Below are positions 16,076-24,013 of a stretch of DNA of 27,199 nt, piece by piece. Source of the stretch: Deltaproteobacteria bacterium (lineage in GTDB: Bacteria > Desulfobacterota > Desulfarculia > Adiutricales > Adiutricaceae); assembly GCA_031257955.1 (NCBI GenBank), contig JAIRNQ010000264.1:1-27199 (forward strand). The letters run 5' to 3'. A program made the position numbers and the translations under genes. Under the pieces are notes generated by a model. That model was not told the DNA's origin and made no database searches. It saw nothing but the letters and a program-made list of their open reading frames with translations. Positions within the stretch are counted from its first letter, which is position 1. Each line of letters starts with the position of its first letter.

Positions 16076-16330
16076 GCCCATGGCCAAGCCCCTTCTGGGC
16101 CTAGCCTTTACGGCCACAACCAAACCCTCCGCCCATGGCCCGCCCCTTTCGGGCCTAGCCTTTACGGCCACAAGCCAACCCTCCGCCCATGGCCCGCCCC
16201 TTTCGGGCCTAGCCTTTACAACCACAAGCCAACCCTCGCCCATGGCCCGCCCCTTTCGGGCCTAGCCTTTACAACCACAAGCCAACCCTCGCCCATGGCC
16301 CGCCCATTCTCTCTCATTCTTACGACCACA
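16076..16330. repeat. 53-55 bp tandem repeat, about 4.5 copies
   Basis: GCCCATGGCC begins units at 16076, 16131, 16185, 16238 and 16291, spacings 55, 54, 53 and 53. Each unit reads CCCATGGCC, then CGCCCCTTTCGGGCCTAGCC, TTTAC, and a CCACAAGCCAACC end, with few changes; the last unit decays into unrelated sequence. The array fills the gap between the IspH-UbiA and glycosyltransferase genes and includes the glycosyltransferase leader. Confidence 0.92.
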
Positions 16331-16331
16331 A

Positions 16332-18089
16332 TCAAACCATCACCCATAGCCAGGCCAATAGCCCAGCCAGCAAGAACTGCCCATCCAGGCAGAAATCAAA
16401 CAGGTAGCCGCCCATACCAATGTGCCCATGGAGATACCTAAGAGTTATGGCGTTTAGAAGCGGCCCGGGCAAAAGGAGTAAAAGGGCCGGCGATTCGGGA
16501 AACCAAAACAGCCAAACGATAACGATAATGACGGCCCAGAAGCCGATAAGGCCCCAAACCACCTTGGAGGCTCGCTTCCAACCCAAGAGGGTGACCGAGG
16601 TCCGGCTTCCAAACATCCTATCGCCAACCCAGTCCTGAAAATCCATGACCAGGGTGCGGCTTAGGAGGTTCAGGAAAACCAGGGCAAACAAAACACCCGT
16701 TGCCGTTAGCCCCTGGACGGTACGGGGCAGGAGAGGCGGTTCAGAGGCGATTAAAGGCACGGTCAGCCAAGCCGCCCAGCCCAAGCTGATGGCCAGGGTT
16801 TTGGCCATGGGCAGATCTTTTAGGCTGGATATGCCAAGTTCTTTGGGCCAGAGCCAAGGCACAGGCACGTTGTAGACCACCCGGGCCACGTTAAGAAAGG
16901 CCAAGAGGGCCAGCACCCACGGTCCGGCAAAGTAGGCCCCGGATATCGAGAAGGCAAAAGAGGCCGTCCCTAAGACAAGCAGAACTTTTTTGTACTTGCG
17001 CATGAACACGCCCCGGTCGGGATCGTTGCTCCTGGTAGAGACCCTGTCGACGAAGGCGTTAAGCAGATGCATAAACAGCACGAAGAAAAAATACAGCCCG
17101 AAATACAGCCCAGGGGCCGGATGCCCAGCCACGGCGGATATGGCATAGCCCAGGGCCCCGGCGCCCAGTCCAATATAGGCGTTGGAGAGGACCATGACCC
17201 TGACGAAGCGCTTAGCGAAACTTACCGGCGTCTTTTCCCCTGCCCGCCCCAGCTCCTCAAGGCGCTGCTTGACCGATCGAATCTGCCAAAGGGGCGTTGA
17301 GGCCCCGGCGGCCAAACCCACCGAGCTTACCCCGTCCACGAATTCCGGACCGATCTCCTCCGGACCCTCAACCACCAAAGTAGGAAGCCCGGCCCGCTCG
17401 CCCAGTTGGCCCAGTCGTTTAGTGTTGCCACTGTCTCGGCCACCAACGATTACCAGGGCCCCGCACTCCGAAGCCAAGCGCCTAGCCTCCGACTGCCGGT
17501 TAACCGTGGCCTGACAGATGGTGTCCACGGCCTTGGCGCCCGGGTACCGGGCGGCCACGGTTTCGGTCATCTCCGGCCATTTTTCCTTGTCTTGGGTGGT
17601 CTGGGCGACCAGAAGGACGTTTTTTAGCTCGGGCAGTTCCGCCACTTGGCCGGGCCCGGCGGCCACCACCCCAAGCCCCCTGGCGTAGCCCAAAAGACCT
17701 TCCACCTCGGGGTGCCCGGCCGTCCCCCAAATCACCACCGAACCGCCCGATTCCACGTGCCCGGCCACCAACCTCTGAACGGCCGCTACCCTGGGGCAGG
17801 TGGCGTCAATGACATTCAAACCCGTCCCCTTAAGCCGGCTCTCCTCCTCTGGGGCCAGCCCGTGGGCCCTGACGATAACCGTGGCTTTGGGATCGACCCC
17901 TTCCGTCCCCTCAGCCGGCCACTCCCTCAGACCCTTGCTTTTCAGCAAATCCAAGGCCTGCCGATTGTGGATTAGCGGCCCATGGCTATAGACCGGCCCC
18001 CTCCGCCGCTCCAGGCAAGAGAACGTCAGATTCATGGCCCGACGCACCCCGAAGCAATACCCGATATGTCTGGCCGTTTTTATTCTCAC
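16332..18089 (-). CDS. ispH: IspH (HMBPP reductase) fused to a UbiA-family prenyltransferase
   Basis: Residues 1 to about 282 are 4-hydroxy-3-methylbut-2-enyl diphosphate reductase, the last enzyme of the MEP pathway. The three [4Fe-4S] ligands are Cys12 (GYCFGV), Cys98 (DATCP) and Cys192 (DTICQAT); diphosphate-binding His41, His76 and His126 (GHPEVEG) and Thr166-type TTQ are present. The usual SSN motif reads DSGN (Ser220, Gly221, Asn222), so one conserved Ser is Gly. Residues about 290-585 form a multi-helix membrane domain of the UbiA type: first motif NAFVDR...SND (Asn344, Asp348, Asn355, Asp356; the usual third Asp is Thr352) and second motif DFQDWVGDRMFGSRTSVT with Asp483, Asp486 and Asp490. 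The chain is continuous across the junction. The prenyl acceptor is unknown. Its upstream region is occupied by the 81-bp repeats. Confidence 0.92.
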   Translation of the reverse strand: MRIKTARHIGYCFGVRRAMNLTFSCLERRRGPVYSHGPLIHNRQALDLLKSKGLREWPAEGTEGVDPKATVIVRAHGLAPEEESRLKGTGLNVIDATCPRVAAVQRLVAGHVESGGSVVIWGTAGHPEVEGLLGYARGLGVVAAGPGQVAELPELKNVLLVAQTTQDKEKWPEMTETVAARYPGAKAVDTICQATVNRQSEARRLASECGALVIVGGRDSGNTKRLGQLGERAGLPTLVVEGPEEIGPEFVDGVSSVGLAAGASTPLWQIRSVKQRLEELGRAGEKTPVSFAKRFVRVMVLSNAYIGLGAGALGYAISAVAGHPAPGLYFGLYFFFVLFMHLLNAFVDRVSTRSNDPDRGVFMRKYKKVLLVLGTASFAFSISGAYFAGPWVLALLAFLNVARVVYNVPVPWLWPKELGISSLKDLPMAKTLAISLGWAAWLTVPLIASEPPLLPRTVQGLTATGVLFALVFLNLLSRTLVMDFQDWVGDRMFGSRTSVTLLGWKRASKVVWGLIGFWAVIIVIVWLFWFPESPALLLLLPGPLLNAITLRYLHGHIGMGGYLFDFCLDGQFLLAGLLAWLWVMV

Positions 18090-18098
18090 CCTCTACCT

Positions 18099-18440
18099 TC
18101 TCCCTCAATCTCCACACCATTCCAGGCTTCTGACTCCACAACTCGCCACCGGGGCCTTATAGTCGGTCCTTATCCAGCCGGCCTTTCATTTTCGCCAATA
18201 TTCCAAGCCTCTGACTTCCCAATTCGCCCCCTGGGCCTTATAGTCGGCCCTTATCCAGCCAACCCGCCAATATATCCACCATTCCAGGTTTCTACCTATC
18301 ATACTCTCACCAGGAGCCTTATAGTTGGCCCTTATCCAGCTAGACCGTCAATCTCCCCACCATTCCAGGTCTCTACCTATCATACTCTCACCAGGAGCCT
18401 TATAGTTGGGGCTTATCCCGCCGGCCTTTCATTCTTCCGC
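18099..18440. repeat. 81-bp tandem repeat, four copies
   Basis: The marker CCATTCCAGG or its variants occurs at about 18117, 18197, 18278 and 18359, spacing 80-81 bp. Each unit continues through a CTCACC-like segment to CTTATAGTCGGCCCTTATCC or a close variant. Copies 3 and 4 are nearly identical; copies 1 and 2 are more diverged. The array lies directly upstream of the minus-strand IspH-UbiA gene and would contain its promoter region. Confidence 0.88.
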
Positions 18441-18498
18441 TTAAACCTGACCCCTTATGTCCGGGCCCCTTTTTTCCCCTCCCCGTCACCTACCGGCA

Positions 18499-18636
18499 AT
18501 CTGGCCCTTTCTGGCCATAATGTCCGCATCAGTGGCTATTTACGGGGTATCTGGCCCGAGGTGGCCAAAAGTCCACATGGATGGCCATTTTCTGGGAATC
18601 TTGCCCGGGGCTGCCAAAAGATATTATAATATAGCG
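18499..18636. repeat. About 50-bp imperfect tandem repeat, three copies
   Basis: Units start ATCTGGCCC at 18499 and 18549 and ATCTTGCCC at 18598 (spacings 50 and 49). Shared positions include TGGCCA or TGCCAAAAG after about 13 nt and a GGATGGCCATTTTCTGGG-like end. More diverged than the neighbouring 81-bp array and unrelated to it. Confidence 0.6.
18601..18630 (+). promoter_or_regulatory. Possible promoter of the coiled-coil gene
   Basis: TTGCCC at 18601-18606 and TATAAT at 18625-18630 with an 18-nt spacer, lying in the third copy of the 50-bp repeat and about 190 nt before the start codon. The -35 match is poor. Confidence 0.35.
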
Positions 18637-18820
18637 CACCAAAATGGTCCCCGACCCCGCTACCGGCGGGCCCCGACCGTTGGCCAATGCCTTTGGCCTA
18701 TTATAGCCCACAATACGTCCCGAGCGGCATTCTTTATCCATGCTTAAGATACGTTTATTGCGAATTTTCTAAAATCTTCCTTACGGCACCAAACCGTGGG
18801 GACCCAAAGGACGGTTATTC

Positions 18821-19417
18821 ATGAAAACGCTTATCTCTATCGCGGGTTTTGTCGGCTTGGTTTTGTTTCTTATCCTATGGCTAGTCTCCGGTTCCAACCT
18901 CAGCGAAGCCCAGCAGGATATCACCAACTTAACCAACCAGGTTACGGATTTGCAAAGCAGGAACGATAAACTTCAAAAGGACCTTACCCAAATCAACGAA
19001 GATCTTGACGCGGTCAGGGCTGACCTGACCAAAAGCTCCTCCGATCTTAAAAGTAAGGAAGGCGAGATAATCCGCCTGACCCAGGACAACGACATCGCCA
19101 AACAAAATTTGGCCGACTCCGAGGCGGCCCTATCCAAGGCCAAGGACGAACTAACCAAAGCCCAAGCCGCCCAGACCGAAACCGCCTCCACCCAAGATCC
19201 GACGGCCGAAACCGTCATCGCCCAAGCTTGCCCGGCCCAAGATTCAACGGCCCAAGCCGCCTCCGCCAGCGACTCGCTGAAGGAAGCCAACCCTGAGTTT
19301 TTTAACCAACTGGGCACCCTGACCGCCAACCTTACCGCCGTTACCGAGGAACGCGACCAACTCAAAAACAAACTTGAGCAAGCCGAAAAAACGCTGGCCG
19401 CCCTTCAGCCGCAATGA
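18821..19417 (+). CDS. Membrane-anchored coiled-coil protein of unknown function
   Basis: The 198-residue product has one hydrophobic N-terminal segment (about 4-23, ISIAGFVGLVLFLILWLV) that would act as an uncleaved anchor or signal, followed by a long heptad-rich coiled coil (about 28-112: repeated Leu/Ile with Asn, Gln, Lys, Asp), a low-complexity Ala/Thr/Gln/Ser stretch (about 113-150) with one Cys, and a second short coiled coil ending in LEQAEKTLAALQPQ. I recognise no enzymatic motif. AAAGGACGG precedes the ATG. The C-terminal two thirds occur again, diverged, at 20982-21354. The next 240-320 nt, before the desulfurase, hold nothing I can identify. Confidence 0.75.
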   Translation: MKTLISIAGFVGLVLFLILWLVSGSNLSEAQQDITNLTNQVTDLQSRNDKLQKDLTQINEDLDAVRADLTKSSSDLKSKEGEIIRLTQDNDIAKQNLADSEAALSKAKDELTKAQAAQTETASTQDPTAETVIAQACPAQDSTAQAASASDSLKEANPEFFNQLGTLTANLTAVTEERDQLKNKLEQAEKTLAALQPQ

Positions 19418-19661
19418 CCACTCCATAACCTCCCAGCAAGCTCCCCGTGAGCTTTCAATGGGCCCCTTGGGTACCCGACCTGGCCTTCCAAGGTGACCTT
19501 CGCCTGAACCCTTTGACCCGCCGAGGCTCCGGGCCCAGTCGGGCCCCGTTGTAGGCGTTTTTGGTAAAGCCCGGGTCAAGCGGCCCGAGCAATCAAGGAC
19601 AATCCAAAGCGGCGTCAACAACAATGGCCGGGACGGCCTACCCGCGGCCCCCGCCGGTGGC

Positions 19662-20927
19662 TTGAAGCCCGGCCAGAAACGCCCAGCCCGACGCCCATCA
19701 ACCGCCTCCAAACGCCACAAAACGCCTCAAAGGGGGTGTCCCATTTCCAGCCCGCCGCCCTCAATCTACGTCGACAACGCCGCCACTACCCGCCTCTCTC
19801 CCAGGGCCCTGGCGGCCATGCTGCCCTGTCACGAGTCCGTCTACGCCAACCCCTCTGCCATCCACCGGGCCGGACAAGACGCCAAGAAACTCCTGGAGGC
19901 CGCCCGCCGCCGGGTGGCCGATTGCGTTGGGGCCATGCCATCGGAAATCTTCTTCACCTCCGGCGGCACCGAGAGCGACAATTGGGCGATCATGAGCGCG
20001 GCCGCCGCGGTCGAGACGGGTCTCTCCGGCGGTGGCCGGGGACGCCACATGGTCACCTCGTCATTTGAGCACAACGCCGTCTTGAAGCCGATGGAGACGC
20101 TCGCCAGCCGGGGCTGGGAGTGCACGCTGGTGTCGCCGGGTAAGGACGGTATCGTGGACCCCGAGGAGGTCGCCTCCGCCGTCCGCCCCGACACGGTCCT
20201 GGTGAGCGTCATGGCCGTCAACAACGTGGCCGGGACCGTCCAGCCGGTCAAGGAGATGGCAGCCGCCGCCCACGCCAAGGGGGCCATCTTCCACACCGAC
20301 GCCGTCCAGGCGGCCGGGCACATCCCGGTGGACGCTAGGGGCTGGAATGTGGACCTCATGTCGATCTCGGCCCACAAGTTCCACGGCCCAAAGGGCACGG
20401 GGGTACTCTTCGCCAAGATCCCCAGGCTCCCGATCCCGCTTATCGATGGCGGCGGCCAGGAGCGGGGTGGCCGCTCCGGCACCGAGAACGTCCCCGGGGC
20501 GGTCGGCATGGCCGAGGCCCTGGCCGAGTCGGTGGAGCGACTCGATGAGGACTCGGTTGCCCTCTCGGCCTTGCGGGATCGACTGATTGAGAGGGTTCTC
20601 CGGATCGAGGGGGCCGTCCTGGTCGGACACCCGACCAAGCGCCTCCCCGGCAACGCCTGCTTCGCGTTCAGGGGCCTCGATGGCCTCGCCAACATTGTGG
20701 CCGGTCTAGACGAAGCCGGAATCGAGGCCAGCAGCGGCTCGGCCTGCTCGGCCTCCTCCAAGGAGGCCGACCACGTGCTGGTCGCCATGGGGCACCTTGA
20801 TATCGGACTCCGCCACTCGCTCAGAATCTCGCTTTCGAGGTGGAACACGCCCTCCGACATCGAGCGAATAGCCGACCGCCTTGACGAGCTGATCCCGATC
20901 CTCAAAATCCACCGCTCCCGCCACTGA
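19662..20927 (+). CDS. Cysteine desulfurase, NifS/IscS type (start codon uncertain)
   Basis: This PLP enzyme takes sulfur from cysteine to form a persulfide for Fe-S cluster or thiocofactor synthesis. Numbered from the TTG at 19662 (421 residues): VDNAATTRLSP at about 37, TSGGTESDNWAI at about 99-110, His137 (FEHNAV), the cofactor-binding Lys239 in SAHKFHGPKG, RSGTENVPG, and the catalytic Cys362 in SSGSACSA. Homologues normally begin just before YVDNAATT, so the first ~30 residues here are probably untranslated; the only in-frame ATG/GTG/TTG nearby is the distant TTG. An ATT at 19743 sits 5-6 nt after AAAGGGGGTG and would give a normal ~394-residue protein. No NifU or IscU scaffold gene is next to it. 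The gene is richer in CTC, GTC and CGC codons than its neighbours. Fragments of a second copy lie downstream. Confidence 0.9.
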   Translation: MKPGQKRPARRPSTASKRHKTPQRGCPISSPPPSIYVDNAATTRLSPRALAAMLPCHESVYANPSAIHRAGQDAKKLLEAARRRVADCVGAMPSEIFFTSGGTESDNWAIMSAAAAVETGLSGGGRGRHMVTSSFEHNAVLKPMETLASRGWECTLVSPGKDGIVDPEEVASAVRPDTVLVSVMAVNNVAGTVQPVKEMAAAAHAKGAIFHTDAVQAAGHIPVDARGWNVDLMSISAHKFHGPKGTGVLFAKIPRLPIPLIDGGGQERGGRSGTENVPGAVGMAEALAESVERLDEDSVALSALRDRLIERVLRIEGAVLVGHPTKRLPGNACFAFRGLDGLANIVAGLDEAGIEASSGSACSASSKEADHVLVAMGHLDIGLRHSLRISLSRWNTPSDIERIADRLDELIPILKIHRSRH

Positions 20928-20981
20928 GGGTGAGAAGGGGAGGACGAGGCAGAAATTATCAATTTATAATTTTTGAGGCAA

Positions 20982-21354
20982 AGGTCAAGGAAGGCGAGAT
21001 CACCCGCCTGACCCGGGACAACGACATCGCCAAGCAAAATTTGGCCGACTCCGAGGCGACCCTATCCAAGACCAAGGACGAACTAGCCAAAGCCCAAGCC
21101 GCCCCGGCCGAAACCGCCTCCACCCAAGATCCGATGGCCGAAACCGTCACCGCCCAAGCTTGCCCGGCCCAAGATTCAACTGCCCAAGCCGTCTCCGCCA
21201 GCGACTCGCTTAAGGAAGCCAACCCAGAGTTTTTTAACCAACTGAGTACCCTGACCGCCAACCTCACCGCCGTTACCGAGGAAAACGACCAACTCAAAAA
21301 CAAACTTGAGCAAGCCGAAAAAACACTGGCCGCCCTTCAGCCGCAGACCACTCC
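20982..21354 (+). pseudogene. Partial second copy of the coiled-coil gene
   Basis: Bases 20982-21354 repeat 19052-19425 with only scattered substitutions, from GTCAAGGAAGGCGAGAT through the Ala/Thr-rich stretch to the LEQAEKTLAALQPQ codons and on into GACCACTCC. The N-terminal anchor and first half of the coil are missing, and the original TGA is lost (CCGCAATGACC has become CCGCAGACC), so the frame runs on into the desulfurase fragment. A GTG at 20930, 3 nt after the desulfurase stop, keeps the frame open and could allow coupled translation, but the product would lack its membrane segment. Confidence 0.8.
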
Positions 21355-21576
21355 ACCGACGCCGGCCAGGCGGCCGGACACATCCCGGTGGAAGCTAGAG
21401 GCTGGAATGTGGATCTCATGTCGATCTCCGCCCACAAGTTCCACGGCCCAAAAGGCACGGGGTTACTTTTCGCCAAGATCCCCAGGCGCCCGATTCCACT
21501 TATCTATGGCGGCGGCTAGGAGCGGGGAGGCCGCTCCGGCACCGAGAACGTCCCTGGGGCGGTCGGCAGGCCCTGA
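21354..21576 (+). pseudogene. Internal fragment of a second cysteine desulfurase copy
   Basis: Bases 21354-21568 match 20294-20508 of the intact gene (the His-Thr-Asp-Ala region through the cofactor Lys to RSGTENVPGAVG). It joins the coiled-coil fragment at a CACCGACGCC microhomology, so about 870 bp of the parental arrangement is deleted. It carries at least one in-frame stop (GGCGGCTAGGAGCGG, where the parent has CAG). After a short deletion the match ends in GGCCCTG at about 21576, where AT-rich unrelated DNA begins. Confidence 0.85.
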
Positions 21577-21830
21577 CTTCTTACTATCGTTGCGTATCCG
21601 CTGGTTGTCCTGTATTAGAGATGAATGGTTGTGAGTAGAAGCTTTGACTAAACCGAGGGTTAATCCTGAAACTTCGGTTATCTTAACCTTCTGATAAGCC
21701 TTGGAAAAAATTATAATTCTGCGTTCAAAAGTCCCAAGATGCCCTGTCAATACCACAAACTCTTGCAAGACACCGTGATTTTCTAAAGCCAAATTAAAAC
21801 TACCAAAGCAATCTGATTGTTGAGGAGACA

Positions 21831-23552
21831 ATGGCAGCTAAATTTATTAAATTGTTTAACACCACTGGTCCTTGCATACCTGAAAAGCACTACATGTTGC
21901 CAGTCTTACCAAGACTTCCAGGTGTAAATGAGATGATCGATAAGGAAAATTATTTCATTCTTCACGCTCCACGTCAGTCTGGGAAAACCACGTTTTTAAA
22001 AGCCTTAACAGAAAAAATCAATAAAGATGGCCAAAGATATGCTTTATTTTGCTCATTAGCTATTCTACGCAATATTACTGACGAAAAAGTGGCATTAACT
22101 ACAATTATTTCTCAGTTAAATGAATCTATGCTTTCTTCTGAGGTTTTGATCTTAAAAGAAAAAGCTGATACTTATGATTCGCTTCCTGGAATGACAGCGC
22201 CTAATAGAATGGTGAAGAGACTTCTCAATCAGCTATGTCAAGATATAGATAAGCCACTGGTTGTATTTTTTGATGAAGCTGATTTGCTTTCTGGTCCAGG
22301 TTTATTATCATTTTTAATCCAAGTTCGTGATGGCTTTAATATCCGCGATAATTTTGGCAACAAGTTTCCAAGTTCGCTGGCATTAGTCGGAATGCGAAAC
22401 ATTTGCGACTATTTGACTTCTTACCACCCTGAATCCGTAGGCCAACACTTAACCAGCCCTTTCAACATAGTGGCAGAAAGAATGACCTTGGCCAACTTTA
22501 CGCAAGAGCAAATTGGCGAGCTTTACGGCCAGCATTCTGAAGCGACTGGTCAAGTTTTTCATGATAAGGCCATAGAACAAGCCTGGTACTGGACTGAAGG
22601 ACAGCCTTGGCTGGTTAACGCTTTAGCGAGGCAAACCGTTGAAGTAATTCTTAAGAACGATTATTCTTTCCCAGTGACAGCTGAAAATATTGATCAATCC
22701 TCTAAATCTTTGATATTACAAAACGATACACACTTAGATTCCCTAAAAGAAAGACTTAAAGAGCCAAGGGTGAGAAGAGTTATAGAAACAGTGATGATTG
22801 GCGCAAATAGATTCCCAAATGGTATTGCTGATGACGATGTTCAATACGTTTTAGATCTTGGTCTTCTGAAAAAAAATCTAGAAGACGATACAGTTATTCT
22901 ACCATCGAATCCGATCTATCAAGAAGTTATAGTTAGAAAATTAACTAATAAAATTCAATATGAAATTAATAAAGCCATACCAATAACCTATGGAAACAAG
23001 TTGATGGATGGAATATCACTCGATATGAACGGTCTTTTAAAAGCTTTTCAAAGTTACTGGTCTGAAAATTCTGAAATGTATATCAAAAATAATCTTATTG
23101 AAAGTTTAGTAAAGAATAGCATTGATATTGCATTGCAAAGCATTAATTTATCTAGCCAAAGTAAGTTAGTTAATGAAATTGTAGAGACCATTCAGGATAA
23201 TTTAATTGGTTTAACAAACGAAGCGTTAACTCACCTAGTCCTTTACGCTTTTTTACAGAGAGTCTTAAATGGAGGGGCTGATTTTATCCAAAGAGAATAT
23301 GCCCTGGGAACACTCAGAGCAGATATATGTGTCTCTTATAAAGGGATCAGATATCCTTTAGAAATTAAAATTAAAGGACATAAGAGCCAAGATGAGAGTA
23401 TTAAACAGCTTAAAAGCTATATGAACAAGTGTTTGGCGTCAGAAGGCTGGCTGATCAGTTTTGATAAGGATTTTACTAAACCATGGAATGACAAAATATC
23501 ATGGGAAACAAGATCTGACGACAACAAAATTATACATCTTGTTTGCTGTTAG
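21831..23552 (+). CDS. AAA-like ATPase with C-terminal PD-(D/E)XK nuclease motif
   Basis: The 573-residue protein begins FNTTGPCIPEKHYMLPVLPR, the opening of a widespread ATP-binding protein family of unknown function. Walker A is HAPRQSGKTT (about 45-54), Walker B is VVFFDEAD (about 144-151), and SLALVGMRNI (182-191) fits a sensor strand. A winged-helix-like middle section is followed by a C-terminal domain with REYALGTLRADI and PLEIKIKG, giving Glu489, Asp498, Glu511 and Lys513, the spacing expected for a PD-(D/E)XK nuclease core. The start ATG follows TGAGGAGA. Codon use is far more AT-rich than in the flanking genes, a sign of recent transfer. Such ATPase-nuclease proteins are often spread among genomes as multiple paralogues; a defence or selfish role is plausible but not shown. 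Confidence 0.88.
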   Translation: MAAKFIKLFNTTGPCIPEKHYMLPVLPRLPGVNEMIDKENYFILHAPRQSGKTTFLKALTEKINKDGQRYALFCSLAILRNITDEKVALTTIISQLNESMLSSEVLILKEKADTYDSLPGMTAPNRMVKRLLNQLCQDIDKPLVVFFDEADLLSGPGLLSFLIQVRDGFNIRDNFGNKFPSSLALVGMRNICDYLTSYHPESVGQHLTSPFNIVAERMTLANFTQEQIGELYGQHSEATGQVFHDKAIEQAWYWTEGQPWLVNALARQTVEVILKNDYSFPVTAENIDQSSKSLILQNDTHLDSLKERLKEPRVRRVIETVMIGANRFPNGIADDDVQYVLDLGLLKKNLEDDTVILPSNPIYQEVIVRKLTNKIQYEINKAIPITYGNKLMDGISLDMNGLLKAFQSYWSENSEMYIKNNLIESLVKNSIDIALQSINLSSQSKLVNEIVETIQDNLIGLTNEALTHLVLYAFLQRVLNGGADFIQREYALGTLRADICVSYKGIRYPLEIKIKGHKSQDESIKQLKSYMNKCLASEGWLISFDKDFTKPWNDKISWETRSDDNKIIHLVCC

Positions 23553-23587
23553 TTTTATATTTATTAAAAGTTTTCCAATTTGCCGGA

Positions 23588-23757
23588 CTATAGATAATTG
23601 CAATCCGGGTTTTTCTTGGACCGGCCTCTTGGCCTCTTTTGAGTCTGCTCTGTCAACTCTTTTTTGGGCCGCCCGCGTTTCTTGGCTACAGGCTTGGGAG
23701 CTGGTATGGTGTTCGGCGACAGGGAGATCCCGGATAGTCTGCGCAAACGAATGTGGG
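23588..23757 (-). pseudogene. Possible remnant coding for a basic RGRP-rich tail
   Basis: Reading leftward from about 23757, one frame gives a basic tail with AKKRGRPKK (about 23661-23687) and RPRGRSKKNP followed by a stop at 23588-23590. The paired RGRP-type strings resemble AT-hook or DNA-binding tails. No start codon or recognisable domain precedes them, so at most this is the 3' end of a decayed gene. The rest of 23553-23937 holds nothing I can identify. Confidence 0.2.
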
Positions 23758-23937
23758 ATTATAGTGGGTGGTCATTTGCCCAGCAGTGATTGACGGTCGG
23801 ATATCCCGCAACGTAGCGATCGACATGATCGTGTAGGCGTACCGCGCTGGTTAGATGACATCGTTTAATCTTCAATTTAATGGTCTTACCTATTGAAATT
23901 ATAACCCTGTAAGATAATTTGGCGCGGTCGCCCTGGT

Positions 23938-24013
23938 GCGAATAGCCGACCGCCTTGACGAGCCGATCCCGATCCTCAAAATCCACCGCTCCCGCCACTG
24001 AGGGCCAGAAGGG
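23938..24013 (+). pseudogene. 3' end of the second cysteine desulfurase copy
   Basis: Bases 23938-24004 match 20864-20930 with a single substitution (GAGCCGATC for GAGCTGATC), covering the last ~20 codons, the TGA and GGG; similarity fades through AGAAGGG to about 24013. It is the right-hand flank of the AT-rich island and proves the island sits within a former desulfurase copy. Confidence 0.88.

Larger units (their letters stand above)
21577..23937. mobile_element. AT-rich island inserted in the second desulfurase copy
   Basis: Both edges are defined by desulfurase sequence: internal fragment up to about 21576 and the 3' end from 23938. The island replaces about 355 bp of the parental gene (20509-20863). 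It is visibly AT-rich for most of its length, carries one intact gene (ATPase, 21831-23552) and gene-free flanks. I see no terminal inverted repeats or target-site duplication, so it is not a classical insertion sequence as it stands; recombination or a decayed element is possible. Confidence 0.55.

Noticed and set aside
17982..18629. Plus-strand 215-codon frame with 27-residue repeats
   Set aside because: It begins antisense within the IspH gene, has no ribosome binding site, and is open because the 81-bp unit is a multiple of three.
19841..21037. Long minus-strand frame of 398 codons
   Set aside because: It lies antisense to the cysteine desulfurase, whose motifs are unmistakable on the plus strand.
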